A stretch of DNA of 57,378 bases from Welwitschia mirabilis (Eukaryota; Gnetophyta; Gnetopsida; Welwitschiales): contig JBOZIK010000001.1 of NCBI GenBank assembly GCA_051453625.1, forward strand, positions 128,059,856 through 128,117,233, read 5' to 3'. A program made the position numbers and the translations under genes. This document shows positions 22,757 to 32,674 of this stretch, one piece after another. The first letter of the stretch is position 1. Every line of letters starts with the position of its first letter. Below the pieces are notes generated by a model, which was given only the letters and a program-made list of their open reading frames with translations, ran no database searches and was not told the origin of the DNA.

Positions 22757-23085
22757 CTGACTTAATCCATGCCCATTAGGGTAAAAATGGGGTGCTTCTA
22801 ATAAAAGAACACTCTATTTTATCATTTTTAAATATTTTTAGTCACTATTGCCACTTAATGAATGAATAACATAAAACAGACTAAATAAATTAAGCAATTT
22901 TATTTAATGATTAAATTAACTGACTTAATCCAGACCCATTAGGGTAAAAATGGGGTGTTTCTAATAAAAGAACACTCTATTTTATCATTTTTAAATATTT
23001 TTAGTTACTATCTCCACTTAATGAATGAATAACATAAAATAGACTAAATAAATTAAGTAATTTTATTTAATGATTAAATTAACTT
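22757..23085 (+). repeat. 163-bp tandem duplication in right T2 LTR
   Basis: Copies at 22757-22919 and 22920-~23085 both start 'ctgacttaatcca', contain 'cattagggtaaaaatggggt' and end 'aatgattaaattaa', differing at few positions. The left LTR has one copy. Confidence 0.85.
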
Positions 23086-23215
23086 ATATATTATACAATT
23101 TTATTAGACTAATATTAATTCTTTAGCTTTGTATTTAATTATATAGATAGGTTTTTTTAATTTGGATACCTGAGCGAGTTCGAATTTTTCAACTATCAGA
23201 TTTTGGGGCATTACA

Positions 23216-23522
23216 TTTTCGTATTATTGCTTCAATTTTATGAGGATTTTCAACCATAGAACTTTTGGATTATTATATTTTGGGTATTAGAGTAACAAAG
23301 TTTATAGAGATTATGCAACAGTAGAATTTTAGGCCTTTACATTTTGGTATTAGATCATTAAATTTGAAGATTTTTAAACATGTAACTTTTGGGTAATTTC
23401 ATTTTGGTAACAGAGTATTAAAGTCTAAAGTTTTTTAACCATAGAAATTTTGGGACATTACATTTTGGTATCCAAGCATTAAGTTTGAAGATCTTCAAAA
23501 GTATAACTTTTGGGTCTTTACA
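23216..23522 (+). repeat. Five ~62-bp units with PBS-like motifs, end of T2 right LTR
   Basis: Motif starts lie at 23216, 23278, 23342, 23402 and 23463 (for example ttttggtaacagagt and ttttggtatccaagc), with the LTR end at 23522. The set matches the left LTR unit for unit, so the array predates the insertion and is part of the LTR itself. Confidence 0.85.
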
Positions 23523-23527
23523 TAAGT
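23523..23527 (+). repeat. Target site duplication of T2, right copy (TAAGT)
   Basis: Identical to 15025-15029; directly follows the CA end of the right LTR. Confidence 0.9.
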
Positions 23528-24070
23528 GCAAATTGTTTTCATTATTAGAATAGGTATTACATATTAATATAGATGAAGAAGCTAAAGCAAATCTCTTTAT
23601 TGATAGTTTTCTCTCTTCTATTACTATCAAAGTATTCATGTTTTAATATAATATTCTAGTAGAAAATATAAAGAATACAAAGATAGTAGAATAAAACTAA
23701 TAAAAATAACAAGAACTTAAAAAAAGAATTTCTTCATGGAGGTATATACTTAAGGAAAATCAATCACAAATGTCTTATTAAAATAAGAATTAGCACTTTA
23801 GCAAAAAATAATATTAGTAGTAGTAATAGTAGAAATAAGAATTTTAATTAATCAAAGTAGATACTATTTAAAAGAAACTAGAATGTTCCTAATCAAAGCT
23901 ATGTAAGTAATCAACCTTAAAGATCCAACTTGCAACAAAGTCTTAGTTAGTATCAGTACTAGAACCAGTACAATGGATATCATTTCTACTATTGTAAAGG
24001 AAATTATAATGTAAAAGAATGTTCATTATGTAATAGACACCTTTTTAGATAAGAACAAAAAAAGCCTTAA
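23528..24070 (+). pseudogene. T1 gag, C-terminal part
   Basis: Joined to 15029 across the T2 insertion, the frame continues ITSNK, then CKLFSLL, a stop, VLHINIDEEAKANLFIDSFL and SSITIKVF. This fits the gag segment V..Y..KF..L......EE.KA.RF..GL...I...V. Near 23990-24040 a Cys-rich stretch reads YYCKGNYNVKECSLCNRHLF, a likely zinc-knuckle remnant. The region in between is rich in Lys, Asn and Arg. The perfect phase across 8.5 kb of insert, together with the target duplication, shows that T1 is the older host element. The antisense open frame at 23418-23639 spans the T2 LTR end and is not a gene. Confidence 0.8.
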
Positions 24071-24105
24071 GGCTCAAAAAGTATTTTTTAATCAATAGGA
24101 TGACT

Positions 24106-24480
24106 TCAAGCAGTAGTAGATAATCAAGGGGTGCAATTTCAAAGCTATGTCATGAAAGGTAAGACTTTACTTAATAATAAATAAGTAATTATTTTATTTA
24201 ATTATGGAGAAACATATTGATTTATATCTCTTAGAATTATTGTAAGAGAAAAAATATGTTGTGCTCTAATTAAAGGATGCATAGAGTTAGTGAATTGATC
24301 CATGTCCAAAGTTAATCAATATGTCTAAAACTATACTTTATCCATAAGTGGGGATGATTTTTAGATACAAATAATTATTATTAACTTAAAAAAATGATAT
24401 TATTTTTATATGAATTTTTTAAAGTAAAATAGAATAGTTATAAATTGTGAAAAGCATCAAGTAGAAAAGATGAATCATAG
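24106..24480 (+). pseudogene. T1 protease, decayed
   Basis: About 24160-24230 reads KTLLNNK, a stop, VIILFNYGETY, a stop, then FISLRIIV. This is the retropepsin site of Ty3/gypsy, family form G....V..LFDSGATHSFIS, with the catalytic D-S-G changed to N-Y-G. Downstream segments (MSKVN, SISGDDF.I) follow the usual spacing of the domain. It lies directly after gag and before RT in the same orientation. Confidence 0.7.
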
Positions 24481-24689
24481 CCAAAGACTAATCTTTCAAG
24501 GTTATTACAAATCAATAGTAGAGAATTTAATTAATGCAAAGCATATAAAAATAGAAATTAAGAGAAATTACTAGTTTATATGATATACGTAAAATCATGT
24601 AGCTTAAAGAAAGGAGAAACCTTAGTAAAGAATACACTAATAGTCTAAGAATATCTTGACACATTTACAATATAATTACCAAGGATTTC

Positions 24690-25340
24690 AATACTTTAAG
24701 AAGTTAAGTTTTTCATTAAATTCATCCTATAGAAATGAAAGAATTTAAAAGTTAGCTTCATCATAGTGTATCATCATGGTAAGAACCTATATTATTTGTA
24801 AAGGAAAAGAATGGAATACTAAGATTATGCATTAATTATAGATATATAAATAAGGTTATCATCAAGAATAAGTATTTACTACCAAGAATAGATGACCTTT
24901 TTGATTAATTCAAGAAAGCTAAGGTATTCTCAAAAGTTAATCTAAAATGTGAAAATCATTAAGTTTGGATTAAGGAAGAAGATATTCATTAAATAGCATT
25001 TAAAACCTGCTATGAATATTATGAGTTTACTATTATACCTTTTGGTTTAACTAATGCTCTTGCAGTATTTGTAAGTCTTATGAATTACATTTTTCAATCT
25101 CATCTTAATTCCCTTGTAATAGTATTTATTAATCATATCCTCATTTATTTTGATACTTATGAGAAGCATGAGAAACACTTGATAATAATATTATAAACTT
25201 TACAAAATCACTAATTATATGCAAACATGGAAAAATTCTCTTTTTTCAATGAATCCATTTAATTTCTAGGCTATGTGATATCTAAGAAAGATATATCAGT
25301 GGATTAAAATAAAGTTACAAAATTATAAAATGGATAATAC
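24690..25340 (+). pseudogene. T1 reverse transcriptase, catalytically dead
   Basis: Reading across stops gives [89 protein letters not shown] and VIVFINHILIYF. The order and spacing match chromovirus RT almost residue for residue. The catalytic aspartates are replaced: FSKIDL has become FSKVNL, and the F-I-D-D motif reads F-I-N-H. These are G-to-A and C-to-T type changes. The segment is unusually legible compared with G1. Confidence 0.9.
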
Positions 25341-25930
25341 CTATAAATATTACTAAGGTTAAAATCTTTCTTAGTCTCCCTAAGTACTAGAATTAAGTCA
25401 TCTTTATCTTCCCTAAGATAGCTTCTTCATTAACAAGCCTATTAAAGAAAAATAAAAAATTTCAATGGATAGAAAAATCTTAGCATTTATTTGATTATCT
25501 TAAAGAATGTTTAATTGATGCTCTATCCTTAGCAATGTCAAATCATTTAAAGACCTTTTTACTCTATACTGATGCATCTGAAGAAGGTTTTGAAGTAGTT
25601 CCTAAATTAGATAAAAATGTAATAGCTTATGGATCAAGACAACTTAAAACTTATAAGAGAAATTATCTTAGTTATAATCTTGAATTGGCTACAATAATTT
25701 TTCCTTTAAAATTATGGAAGCATAATCTTTATGATGTAAAGTTTTAAGTTTGAATAGATTATAAGAGTTTAAAATACATTTTTACTAAACCAAACTTAAA
25801 CCTAAGGCAAAAAAGATGGATAAAGTTTTCATGTGATTTTGATCTAGATATTTTATACCATAAAAGTAAGGGAAATAAGGTTGTAAAAGCTCTTAGTAGA
25901 TGAGGTCATCTCAAAATAATTATAGAAATT
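25341..25930 (+). pseudogene. T1 RNase H
   Basis: 25535-25747 is open for 70 codons and reads KTFLLYTDASEEGFEVV, VIAYGSRQLKTYKRNYLSYN, LELATIIFPLKLWKHNLYDV and KF. It continues after one stop as DYKSLKYIFTKPNLNLRQKR, WIKFSCDFDLDILYHKSKGN and KVVKALSR. This is the whole gypsy RNase H, with the active-site Asp of YTDAS and the Glu of LELA still present, while DALSR has become KALSR. It is among the best-preserved coding stretches of the window. Confidence 0.9.
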
Positions 25931-26009
25931 TAAAGCCAAATTCCTATCAATATGTTAAAAGGGCAAAAAAGGAATTAGAATTATTAAAAATTAAAGAACT
26001 AGCTAGAAA

Positions 26010-27318
26010 AATTAATATATGTAGAGAATTTTAGTATTGATTTAGATCGTATTATCAAATTTAAGAGAATATTTCTGGTTCCAAATGTAGACTAAATTAG
26101 ATATAATTTAATGTTTTAAGTTCATACCCTAACTATAGTAGGTCATCCTAGAGGAACTAAAATGTATCAAACCATGTAACAAAAATTTTAATGGTTACAT
26201 GTAAAAAAGGATATAGCAAAATTTATGTCAAGGTGCCTTAATTGTTAATAAGTTAAAGTAAGATATAAAAATCTAGTAGGATTGCTTTATCCTCATGATA
26301 TTACAAAATATAAATGGAATGTAATTTGCATGGATTTTATTATAAAACTTTTCAAAAATCAGAGAAGTTTTGACTCTATTATGGTATTAATCAATAGAAA
26401 AAGTAATTTAGCACATTTCATTCTACTAAAATCTACTTATAATGCCAAGGATATAGCTAAAATATATTTTTAAAATATTTATTGGTTGCATGATATGCCT
26501 TTAATAATTATCTATGACAAAGATTCAAAATTTACTTTTAGGTTTTGACAATAATTACAAATGGATTTAGGAACTAAGTTAAATATGAGCATTACATTTC
26601 ATCCTCAAACAGATGATTAGACAAAAAGAGTTAATTAAATTTTAGAAGATCTTATTAGAACAAGTATTTTAGATAATCTTAAGAGTTGGAAAAAGTACCT
26701 ATCATTAGTAAAATTTGTATATAATAACATTTAATAAAATTTAATTCAAATGGCTCTATTTGAAGCCTTGTATAATAGGAAGTATAGAGCATCTACTTCA
26801 TGGATAAAACCTAAAAAACGATTGATGATAAAACCAAAAATATTACAAGAAATAGAAAGTTAAAAGAGAATCATTAAAAATAGACTTAAAAAAGTAGTAA
26901 ATAGATAAAAGATTTATGTAGATTATTAAATAAGATATATGGATTTTAAAATAGGTGATCATGTATTTCTTAAAGTGTTACCAATGAAATCAGTCATGAT
27001 AGGAATTAAGAGATCAAAATTATCTCCTTAATTCATTCAATAATTTCAAATGTTAGAAAGAGNNNNNNNNNNGATGTTTTTCATATAAGTATGTTAACAA
27101 ACTATAAATCCTTTTCATGTGTTAAATCGGTCTTATACTCAGGTGAAATTAGATTTTTCAACTATAGAAAAGACAGAAGAAGTGCTAGATCATGAACTAT
27201 CAATTTACAAAATAGAGATCCATCAAGCAAAGATAAAGTGAAGTAATCATAACCTTAATGAAGCTACTTGGGGACTATAAAAAATAATGAAAAATTAATA
27301 CCCAAATCTTTTTGAATC
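26010..27318 (+). pseudogene. T1 integrase with chromodomain-like tail
   Basis: Zinc-binding part: HTLTIVGHPRGTKMYQTM and AKFMSRCLNC (H, H, C and C seen). Core: YPHDITKYKWNVICMDFIIK (first Asp), FDSIMVLINRKSNLAHF, MPLIIIYDKDSKFTF (second Asp), MSITFHPQTDD, a stop, then TKRVN, where the third acidic residue (Glu) has become Lys. Then WKKYLSLVKFVYNN and MALFEALYNRKYRAST. C-terminal: IGDHVFLKVLPMKSVM and GIKRSKLSP. After the 10-N gap come DVFHISMLTNY and, at 27250-27310, EATWGL...YPNLF, which resembles the chromodomain end EATWE.E..M...YP.LF of Tekay/Del elements. Stops sit at ancestral Gln and Trp positions. Confidence 0.9.
27063..27072. other. Assembly gap, 10 N, inside T1 integrase
   Basis: Flanked by FQMLER and DVFHISML. 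The family normally has about 20-25 residues between these motifs, so roughly 60-75 bp are missing rather than 10. Confidence 0.8.
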
Positions 27319-28199
27319 TCATAATATGTAGTTAGATGTTCTCAAGCTTTCATGTATTTTAATTTTAAGGAGTAAAAATTTCATATCCCATATTTTATAA
27401 ACATTATTTACTTGAATATTAAGTATATTAAGATTTTAGTAAAATGATTAATTATCCTTATTAAATTTCTTATCAAAATAAGATGTCATTTTAAATTAAC
27501 ATTAGTTTGTAATTTTTATAATTTACCATTAAAATGATAAAAATTATCTTAAAATATTTTCATAATAAAATTTACCTAAACATTTAAAGTTAGATAATTC
27601 CATTAGTGAGGAATTAAAATCATAGGATAAAGCTAATAAATAAAGGGCTCAAGAGGACATAATAATATATTTTGCAAATTATTTACTTATTTAGATTCTT
27701 GGTAAATGTGATAGGTATACTATATTATAAATAAATATTTTATTGCTTATGATATGTAATTAATAGATTTTATGCATTTTGAATAAATGAGCATTTGAAT
27801 AAGTACATGCACTCTTATCTAGAACTAAGAATGATAAATGAGTAGATTTATTCTACCATGATGCTTATGTTCTTGATATGTGTAAGGACACTTGGTTCAT
27901 AGCATACTCATTACTTTATTCATTAGAATTAAAGAGTTTGTATCATTACGCTACATGATAATTTTGAGATTTATGCATTTATTTATTTGATGCATGTCTT
28001 GAATGAATCACACTTACCTATAAGCCTACGAAGGATTAAAAAGGAGATAGCATGAGGAAATGATACATGTAGTTAACCTTGATAATTATACCTATAATAT
28101 TATCAATTCTATTTAGATGCATAAGTCATAAATATGATCTCTTTTTGTACTCCAATATCACTTATTGCTCATCCCAATTATTAATGCTAAATCATGTGA

Positions 28200-29950
28200 T
28201 CTTATGATCTTGATCTATGTGCCTTTGTTTATATATATAGAGAGATCCTTTTCTCTCTTATAAAAGAGGGTACTTTCCTTTTTTTTTCTTTTTTTTAATA
28301 TAAGTGAATTCTTTCTTTGCTCTCTTTCTCTCTCTCTTTCTTTCTTTCAGTCTCTTGATTGCGAGCTCAGAGCTTAAAAGCTTGGATCTAAGAAACTCTT
28401 GAGCTTGGATCTTCATTAATCTTCAACTATCAAGGACTTACTAATCTTCCCAAGTAAGCTCTTTGCTCTTATTGTCAATAAGATCTCTTCTTAAGATTCT
28501 CATGGAATTATGTAATATTACATTAGGGAATTATTTATGGATTTTATATAATTATGTTATAAAATATTATTTCCTTCTATTGGCTCTTACCATGATGTTT
28601 TACTAACATATGAGGGATCTTTTGNNNNNNNNNNNNNNNNNNNNNNNNNNNNNNNNNNNNNNNNNNNNNNNNNNNNNNNNNNNNNNNNNNNNNNNNNNNN
28701 NNNNNNNNNNNNNNNNNNNNNNNNNNNNNNNNNNNNNNNNNNNNNNNNNNNNNNNNNNNNNNNNNNNNNNNNNNNNNNNNNNNNNNNNNNNNNNNNNNNN
28801 NNNNNNNNNNNNNNNNNNNNNNNNNNNNNNNNNNNNNNNNNNNNNNNNNNNNNNNNNNNNNNNNNNNNNNNNNNNNNNNNNNNNNNNNNNNNNNNNNNNN
28901 NNNNNNNNNNNNNNNNNNNNNNNNNNNNNNNNNNNNNNNNNNNNNNNNNNNNNNNNNNNNNNNNNNNNNNNNNNNNNNNNNNNNNNNNNNNNNNNNNNNN
29001 NNNNNNNNNNNNNNNNNNNNNNNNNNNNNNNNNNNNNNNNNNNNNNNNNNNNNNNNNNNNNNNNNNNNNNNNNNNNNNNNNNNNNNNNNNNNNNNNNNNN
29101 NAAAAATGTAAAAATAGTAATTTTTCAGATGAGTAATTATTTTTTAAAAAATTATTTGTTAAAATACATTAGAAAATAAATGCAAAAAATATTAAGCAAC
29201 TAATTTATGTTTCTATAACTATATATTAAGATATCTATAAACTTGAAAATCCTAGTTAATTAAAAATTCATAGTATTTTAAAAGTTATGATCATTTTAGT
29301 GTAGTGGAGTAGGACTATAATTTTAGAAAATTTGATAGTTTTTAATTTTAAATGATAACCTTAGAAATAATATTTTTAGAATTTTAAAATAGTTTAAGTT
29401 ATATTCTCAGAACCCTATTATGTGTCTCATTTATGAAAAACTACTATAATTTATTTTTGCTTTGTAATTAACTAATTATTAATTTTTAATTATGATGTCT
29501 TCTTAGAGCCCAAAAATGTTATAATTAATGTTTAAAATTATAAAAAAATTATTACAGAAAATTTTATAGGAGAAGTTAATTATATAAAATATATTTCTAT
29601 CAGTAAATTTAAGTTGAATTACCTATAAATGGTATTTATTTGTATATATACCTCTTTCACCCCCCTTTTTTTAATCTAACTTTGAATGTATATGCTTATA
29701 AGTGTTTTTTGATTTAGTAGTTCAAGTTACATAAATGGTCTCTAGCTTATCAATTTTTTATTGACTTATAATATATTCTTATGAATCTTATATAGAGATT
29801 TATATCTTAACAATTATGTTAGAGATATACTTTCTTTATTTACCTTCTTTACACGAATCCATGGAGATTCTCATATGAACATGAAAGAATGTTTTGGGAT
29901 TGGCATAGCTCTAGGTATGTTTTAATTTTCCAAGTACATTATTAAAATAT
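28200..29950 (+). repeat. Dispersed LTR-like repeat, copy 1
   Basis: Shares with 47390-49110 the run 'gagcttaaaagcttgga', 'aactcttgag', 'atcttcaac', 'caagtaagct', 'attatttatgg', 'aaaaatagtaattt', 'aaaagttatgatcatttta', 'agcccaaaaatgttataat' and 'ggattggcata', in the same order and orientation. The N-run 28625-29101 corresponds to roughly 480-550 bp of copy 2. No protein is apparent; the open frame spanning the N-run is an artefact. Confidence 0.8.
28625..29101. other. Assembly gap, 477 N
   Basis: Inside the LTR-like repeat. The homologous part of copy 2 is of comparable length, so 477 may be an estimated gap size. Confidence 0.9.
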
Positions 29951-31560
29951 GATATGATACATTTTGAATATATTTTTTTATATTATTGAAAGAAAAAGAG
30001 AAATAATACATTAAAAGAAAAGATTAATTGTCTTTCACCATATCATCTAGACAATACTAAGTGGATGACAGTTATAAAGAATACAAACAAACTTCATCAA
30101 TTATGTAATCATTGATATGATGGCCTTTAGTCTATTACAACTCTTCAATAACCTTAATAATAATCCTAAATCCTATGAATACCCATCTAAAGTCCCTTAT
30201 TTTTCATCTTAGTTGCATTTATTATTTTTGTAATGACTTGAAGAGGGATTAGGTAAGTGATTCATCCTAGTTGTAGAGAAGGATATCTCTTGGTATTAGT
30301 CTATGTTTCATTCATTTAGGAGCTTTTTCTTTGTACATGGATGTAGGAACATTGTGATTAATAAAGATCATTTTTTTCCTAATATTATTTTGATCTTATT
30401 TATGGTTTATGTTAATTACATTTAAGTGATAGATATTCATAGTTGAGATAGATCATAAGGGTCAACTTGGATGACAATAAGTTGGTATACTTGATTAGGA
30501 TCTGCTTTTAGATTGCATTTATCTATTACATTGAATTTTAATTCTAAAATTAAAAATAATATATCATTTCAAATTCTATTCTTTTGAGGTAATTGTTTAG
30601 CTTCGTCTTTAAAATTTCTCTCTAAAGTATGAAATTTGGGTTAACTTACATATATTAGTGCATTTTGTGTGAGTTTTTATTAAGAATTGTAGGTATCAAA
30701 GATAGAAGATTCATTGAAAAAATATTAGTTTAAGCACATAATTTATAGTCCAACAAATTAGCACTATTATCAGGGAGTATTTCAAAGAAGTTTGGAAGGT
30801 TGAATCTCATTGCATAGGTAACTAATTTCTTTTCAAGTTATTTACTTATGTAATGTGTACATATAGTTTTTGGTTTTCTTTTCTTAATTTAGGTTACACT
30901 TTTGATTTTTTAGTTTAGCTTGGCTTTTTACTTTCTTAGTTTTAATTGGATTTCAATTTGTTTTCTAGTTTTAACTTTTATTTTATTTTAATTTTTGTAA
31001 GTTTTTGTTTCACATTATTGTTAAATTTATGTAAGAACTTAAAAACATAAGTATTTTAGGGCTATCTTTGCACTAAGGTTAATACGTAAAATTACCATGT
31101 AAAATTTATATTTATCTCATGCTTATGATATTACTAAATGCTTAGTTCATAAGATTGATCTTCACCTTATGCTTTAAGAGATCCTAAGGCTTATATTACT
31201 TACTATCCTAATTAATGATCCTTATTTCATCTTTCATAGCTATTTCTATGGATAATGATAAAATGAAACTTTTAGAAATATTATGTGAGAAAAAGAGAAA
31301 CTTAAATCTTGTGGATAATGATAAAAGAACATTATGATAAATATTTTCATAAAGAGAATGTTAGTAATAAATATGATGTTAATATAATAAATTGGAACCC
31401 TTTCTCTTTTCGACCTACTAATCCCCCCCTCCCTTCCCCTTGCCACTACCCTTTCCCTCTTCTTTTCAGCCCTTATGTAGAAATAACAATAATGATTTTC
31501 AACATTTAGGATTTCTACCTCATTTAGAGAGGCATTATAGAAATTATTTATCACATCTCA
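29951..31560. other. AT-rich stretch, nothing recognised
   Basis: Contains T-rich runs (30880-31020) and overlapping open frames on both strands at 31246-31554, neither of which resembles a known protein. A 'ttggtattag' at 30289 recalls the PBS-like motif but lacks an LTR end. Confidence 0.4.
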
Positions 31561-32560
31561 ACTACCTTTCATAGAAGAAAATGAAGAAGAGATAGATTTT
31601 GTATATCCACCAAGTACTTCTAACCAAGATGTCTCACTTTTTAATTCAATAGAGGAACTTAAGATGATGCAAGAAACAACTAACAAAAACTTGTAGATTT
31701 TATAGGAGTGCTTCAATAAATAATGTTACTTGCAACACAATATTTTCAAGGCTTAACCACTATGTTCTCCTTACTCTCACCTTGAGAATAAGGAGGAAAA
31801 CATCAAAATCGTTGTATATAGTAACAATTTTTATTTTGATGATGAGTGTTTATATGATCCATGTTCAATAAAAGATATTCAATACAATGACAATGAGATT
31901 TTAGCTCACTAATTAAATAATAAGAATGAGTATGACTATTTATTAAATTGTGATATTAAAATACTAGATTATATTCTTAATAGCCACTAACTATTAGAAA
32001 ATCAAGATGAAATAGAGGAATCCATTCATGAGAAATCTAAAAATTTTTCAATCTATGATGAAGATAATGATCACATTTCTCATTATGAGTTTTTTAAAGA
32101 ATCTCATAATTTGGAGACTGATGATATGAAAGAATCCAATGATGCAAATGATATAAAAAAGGAGGATAAGAAAGAAGTTATAAGAATTCAACAAAATCAA
32201 ACAAAAGATAGATTTCTTACATCGCATGAAGCAATTATACTTGAAGAGTTTAATCCTATCCAAAGTATCCCTTCATCTCTTCCACTTATGATTTTAAGTG
32301 AAAATGAAAATATTATTCTTTTTTCTAAACCCAACTCCACATTATCCCCTGCCTTTAAAAAATATGATTTAGAAGTTCTTTAAGTTTTAAATTAGAAAAA
32401 GACTTACCTTATTAATGAAAATCCATGTCTTGATTTAAATGTTAGAAAGCTTCTTAGTCTCATTAAACATACCCTAATTGGTCATTCTAAGAAGCCTTCA
32501 AACATTTCTTGGATTAATTCTTTAACTAGTGCCATTAATAAATAATGAGATAATAATAAT
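31561..32560 (+). pseudogene. Unrecognised acidic coding remnant (~330 codons)
   Basis: Only a handful of stops interrupt about 1 kb, unusual for this window. Readable parts: PFIEENEEEIDFVYPPST, SIEELKMMQETTNKN, LCSPYSHLENKEENIKIVVY, FDDECLYDPCSIKDIQY, YDLLNCDIKILDYIL-like text, then an open run of 90 codons at 32111-32383 (ETDDMKESNDANDIKKEDKK, LTSHEAIILEEFNPIQSIP), ending LLSLIKHTLIGHSKKPSNIS and WINSLTSAINK with two stops. It is rich in Glu, Asp, Asn and Lys, with no membrane segment and no domain I recognise. It could be a lineage-specific gag or extra ORF of a retroelement, or a captured host gene. It ends about 100 bp before a minus-strand primer-site-like motif. The antisense open frame at 32048-32263 is its shadow. 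Confidence 0.5.
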
Positions 32561-32657
32561 ACTTTATATTAACTCAATAAAAGAATTTTTTTAAGGAAAT
32601 TTATCAATTCTTCATTTGTGACAACTAGATTTTCTACAACCACAAACTTCACATAAT

Positions 32658-32674
32658 GCTCTAATACCCAAATA
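32658..32674 (-). other. Primer-binding-site-like motif, minus strand
   Basis: On the minus strand this reads TATTTGGGTATTAGAGC, the same degenerate form as the units in the T2 LTR end. It directly adjoins the proposed 3' end of a minus-strand LTR. Confidence 0.55.

Larger units (their letters stand above)
15030..23522 (+). mobile_element. T2: nested non-autonomous LTR retrotransposon, complete ends
   Basis: T2 comprises left LTR 15030-17250, primer site 17251-17265, a repeat-rich leader, one gag zinc knuckle (19944-19982), a polypurine tract (20293-20307) and right LTR 20308-23522. Both LTRs start TGTCATGTCCC and end CTTTACA, and TAAGT flanks the element. No protease, RT, RNase H or integrase can be read between the LTRs. 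It therefore depends on enzymes supplied elsewhere, in the manner of TR-GAG or LARD-type derivatives. The LTR start and the C-x2-C-x3-H-x4-C knuckle resemble Tekay/Del chromoviruses, the lineage of T1, into which it inserted. LTRs differ by roughly one base in 12-15 by eye, so the insertion is old. Confidence 0.85.
20308..23522 (+). mobile_element. T2 right (3') LTR, 3215 bp
   Basis: Complete from TGTCATGTCCC to GTCTTTACA. The TATA-like box is at 20771. A T-rich leader follows with repeated 'tatggttttatgg'-type words (20930-21060), then the widely conserved 'accata...gcatgaggatgac' block (21550-21630). A 163-bp tandem duplication lies at 22757 and five PBS-like units lie at the end. The open frames at 20813-21016 and 22353-22556 fall inside U5/R and resemble no protein. 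Confidence 0.9.
27380..30000 (+). mobile_element. Probable 3' LTR of T1 (right end uncertain)
   Basis: It begins near 27380 with 'ttcatatcccatattttata', comparable to the TGTCATGTCCCAAATTT start of T2, after a weak purine tract 'aaggagtaaaaa'. A TATA-like 'cttataaaagagg' follows at about 28258, then a CT-rich leader (28310-28350). A 477-N run interrupts it. The region from about 28.2 to 29.95 kb recurs at 47.4-49.1 kb. The right end is not fixed by a CA terminus. Confidence 0.5.

Noticed and set aside
28610-29179. 189-codon open frame
   Set aside because: Mostly unknown residues across a 477-N gap; no coding evidence on either side.
30289-30300. 'ttggtattag' as a possible primer site
   Set aside because: No CA-ended LTR precedes it, and the remainder of the site (AGAGC) is absent.
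31246-31554. Overlapping open frames of 102 (minus) and 66 (plus) codons
   Set aside because: Both overlap each other, show only low-complexity or pyrimidine-driven text and match no family I know.
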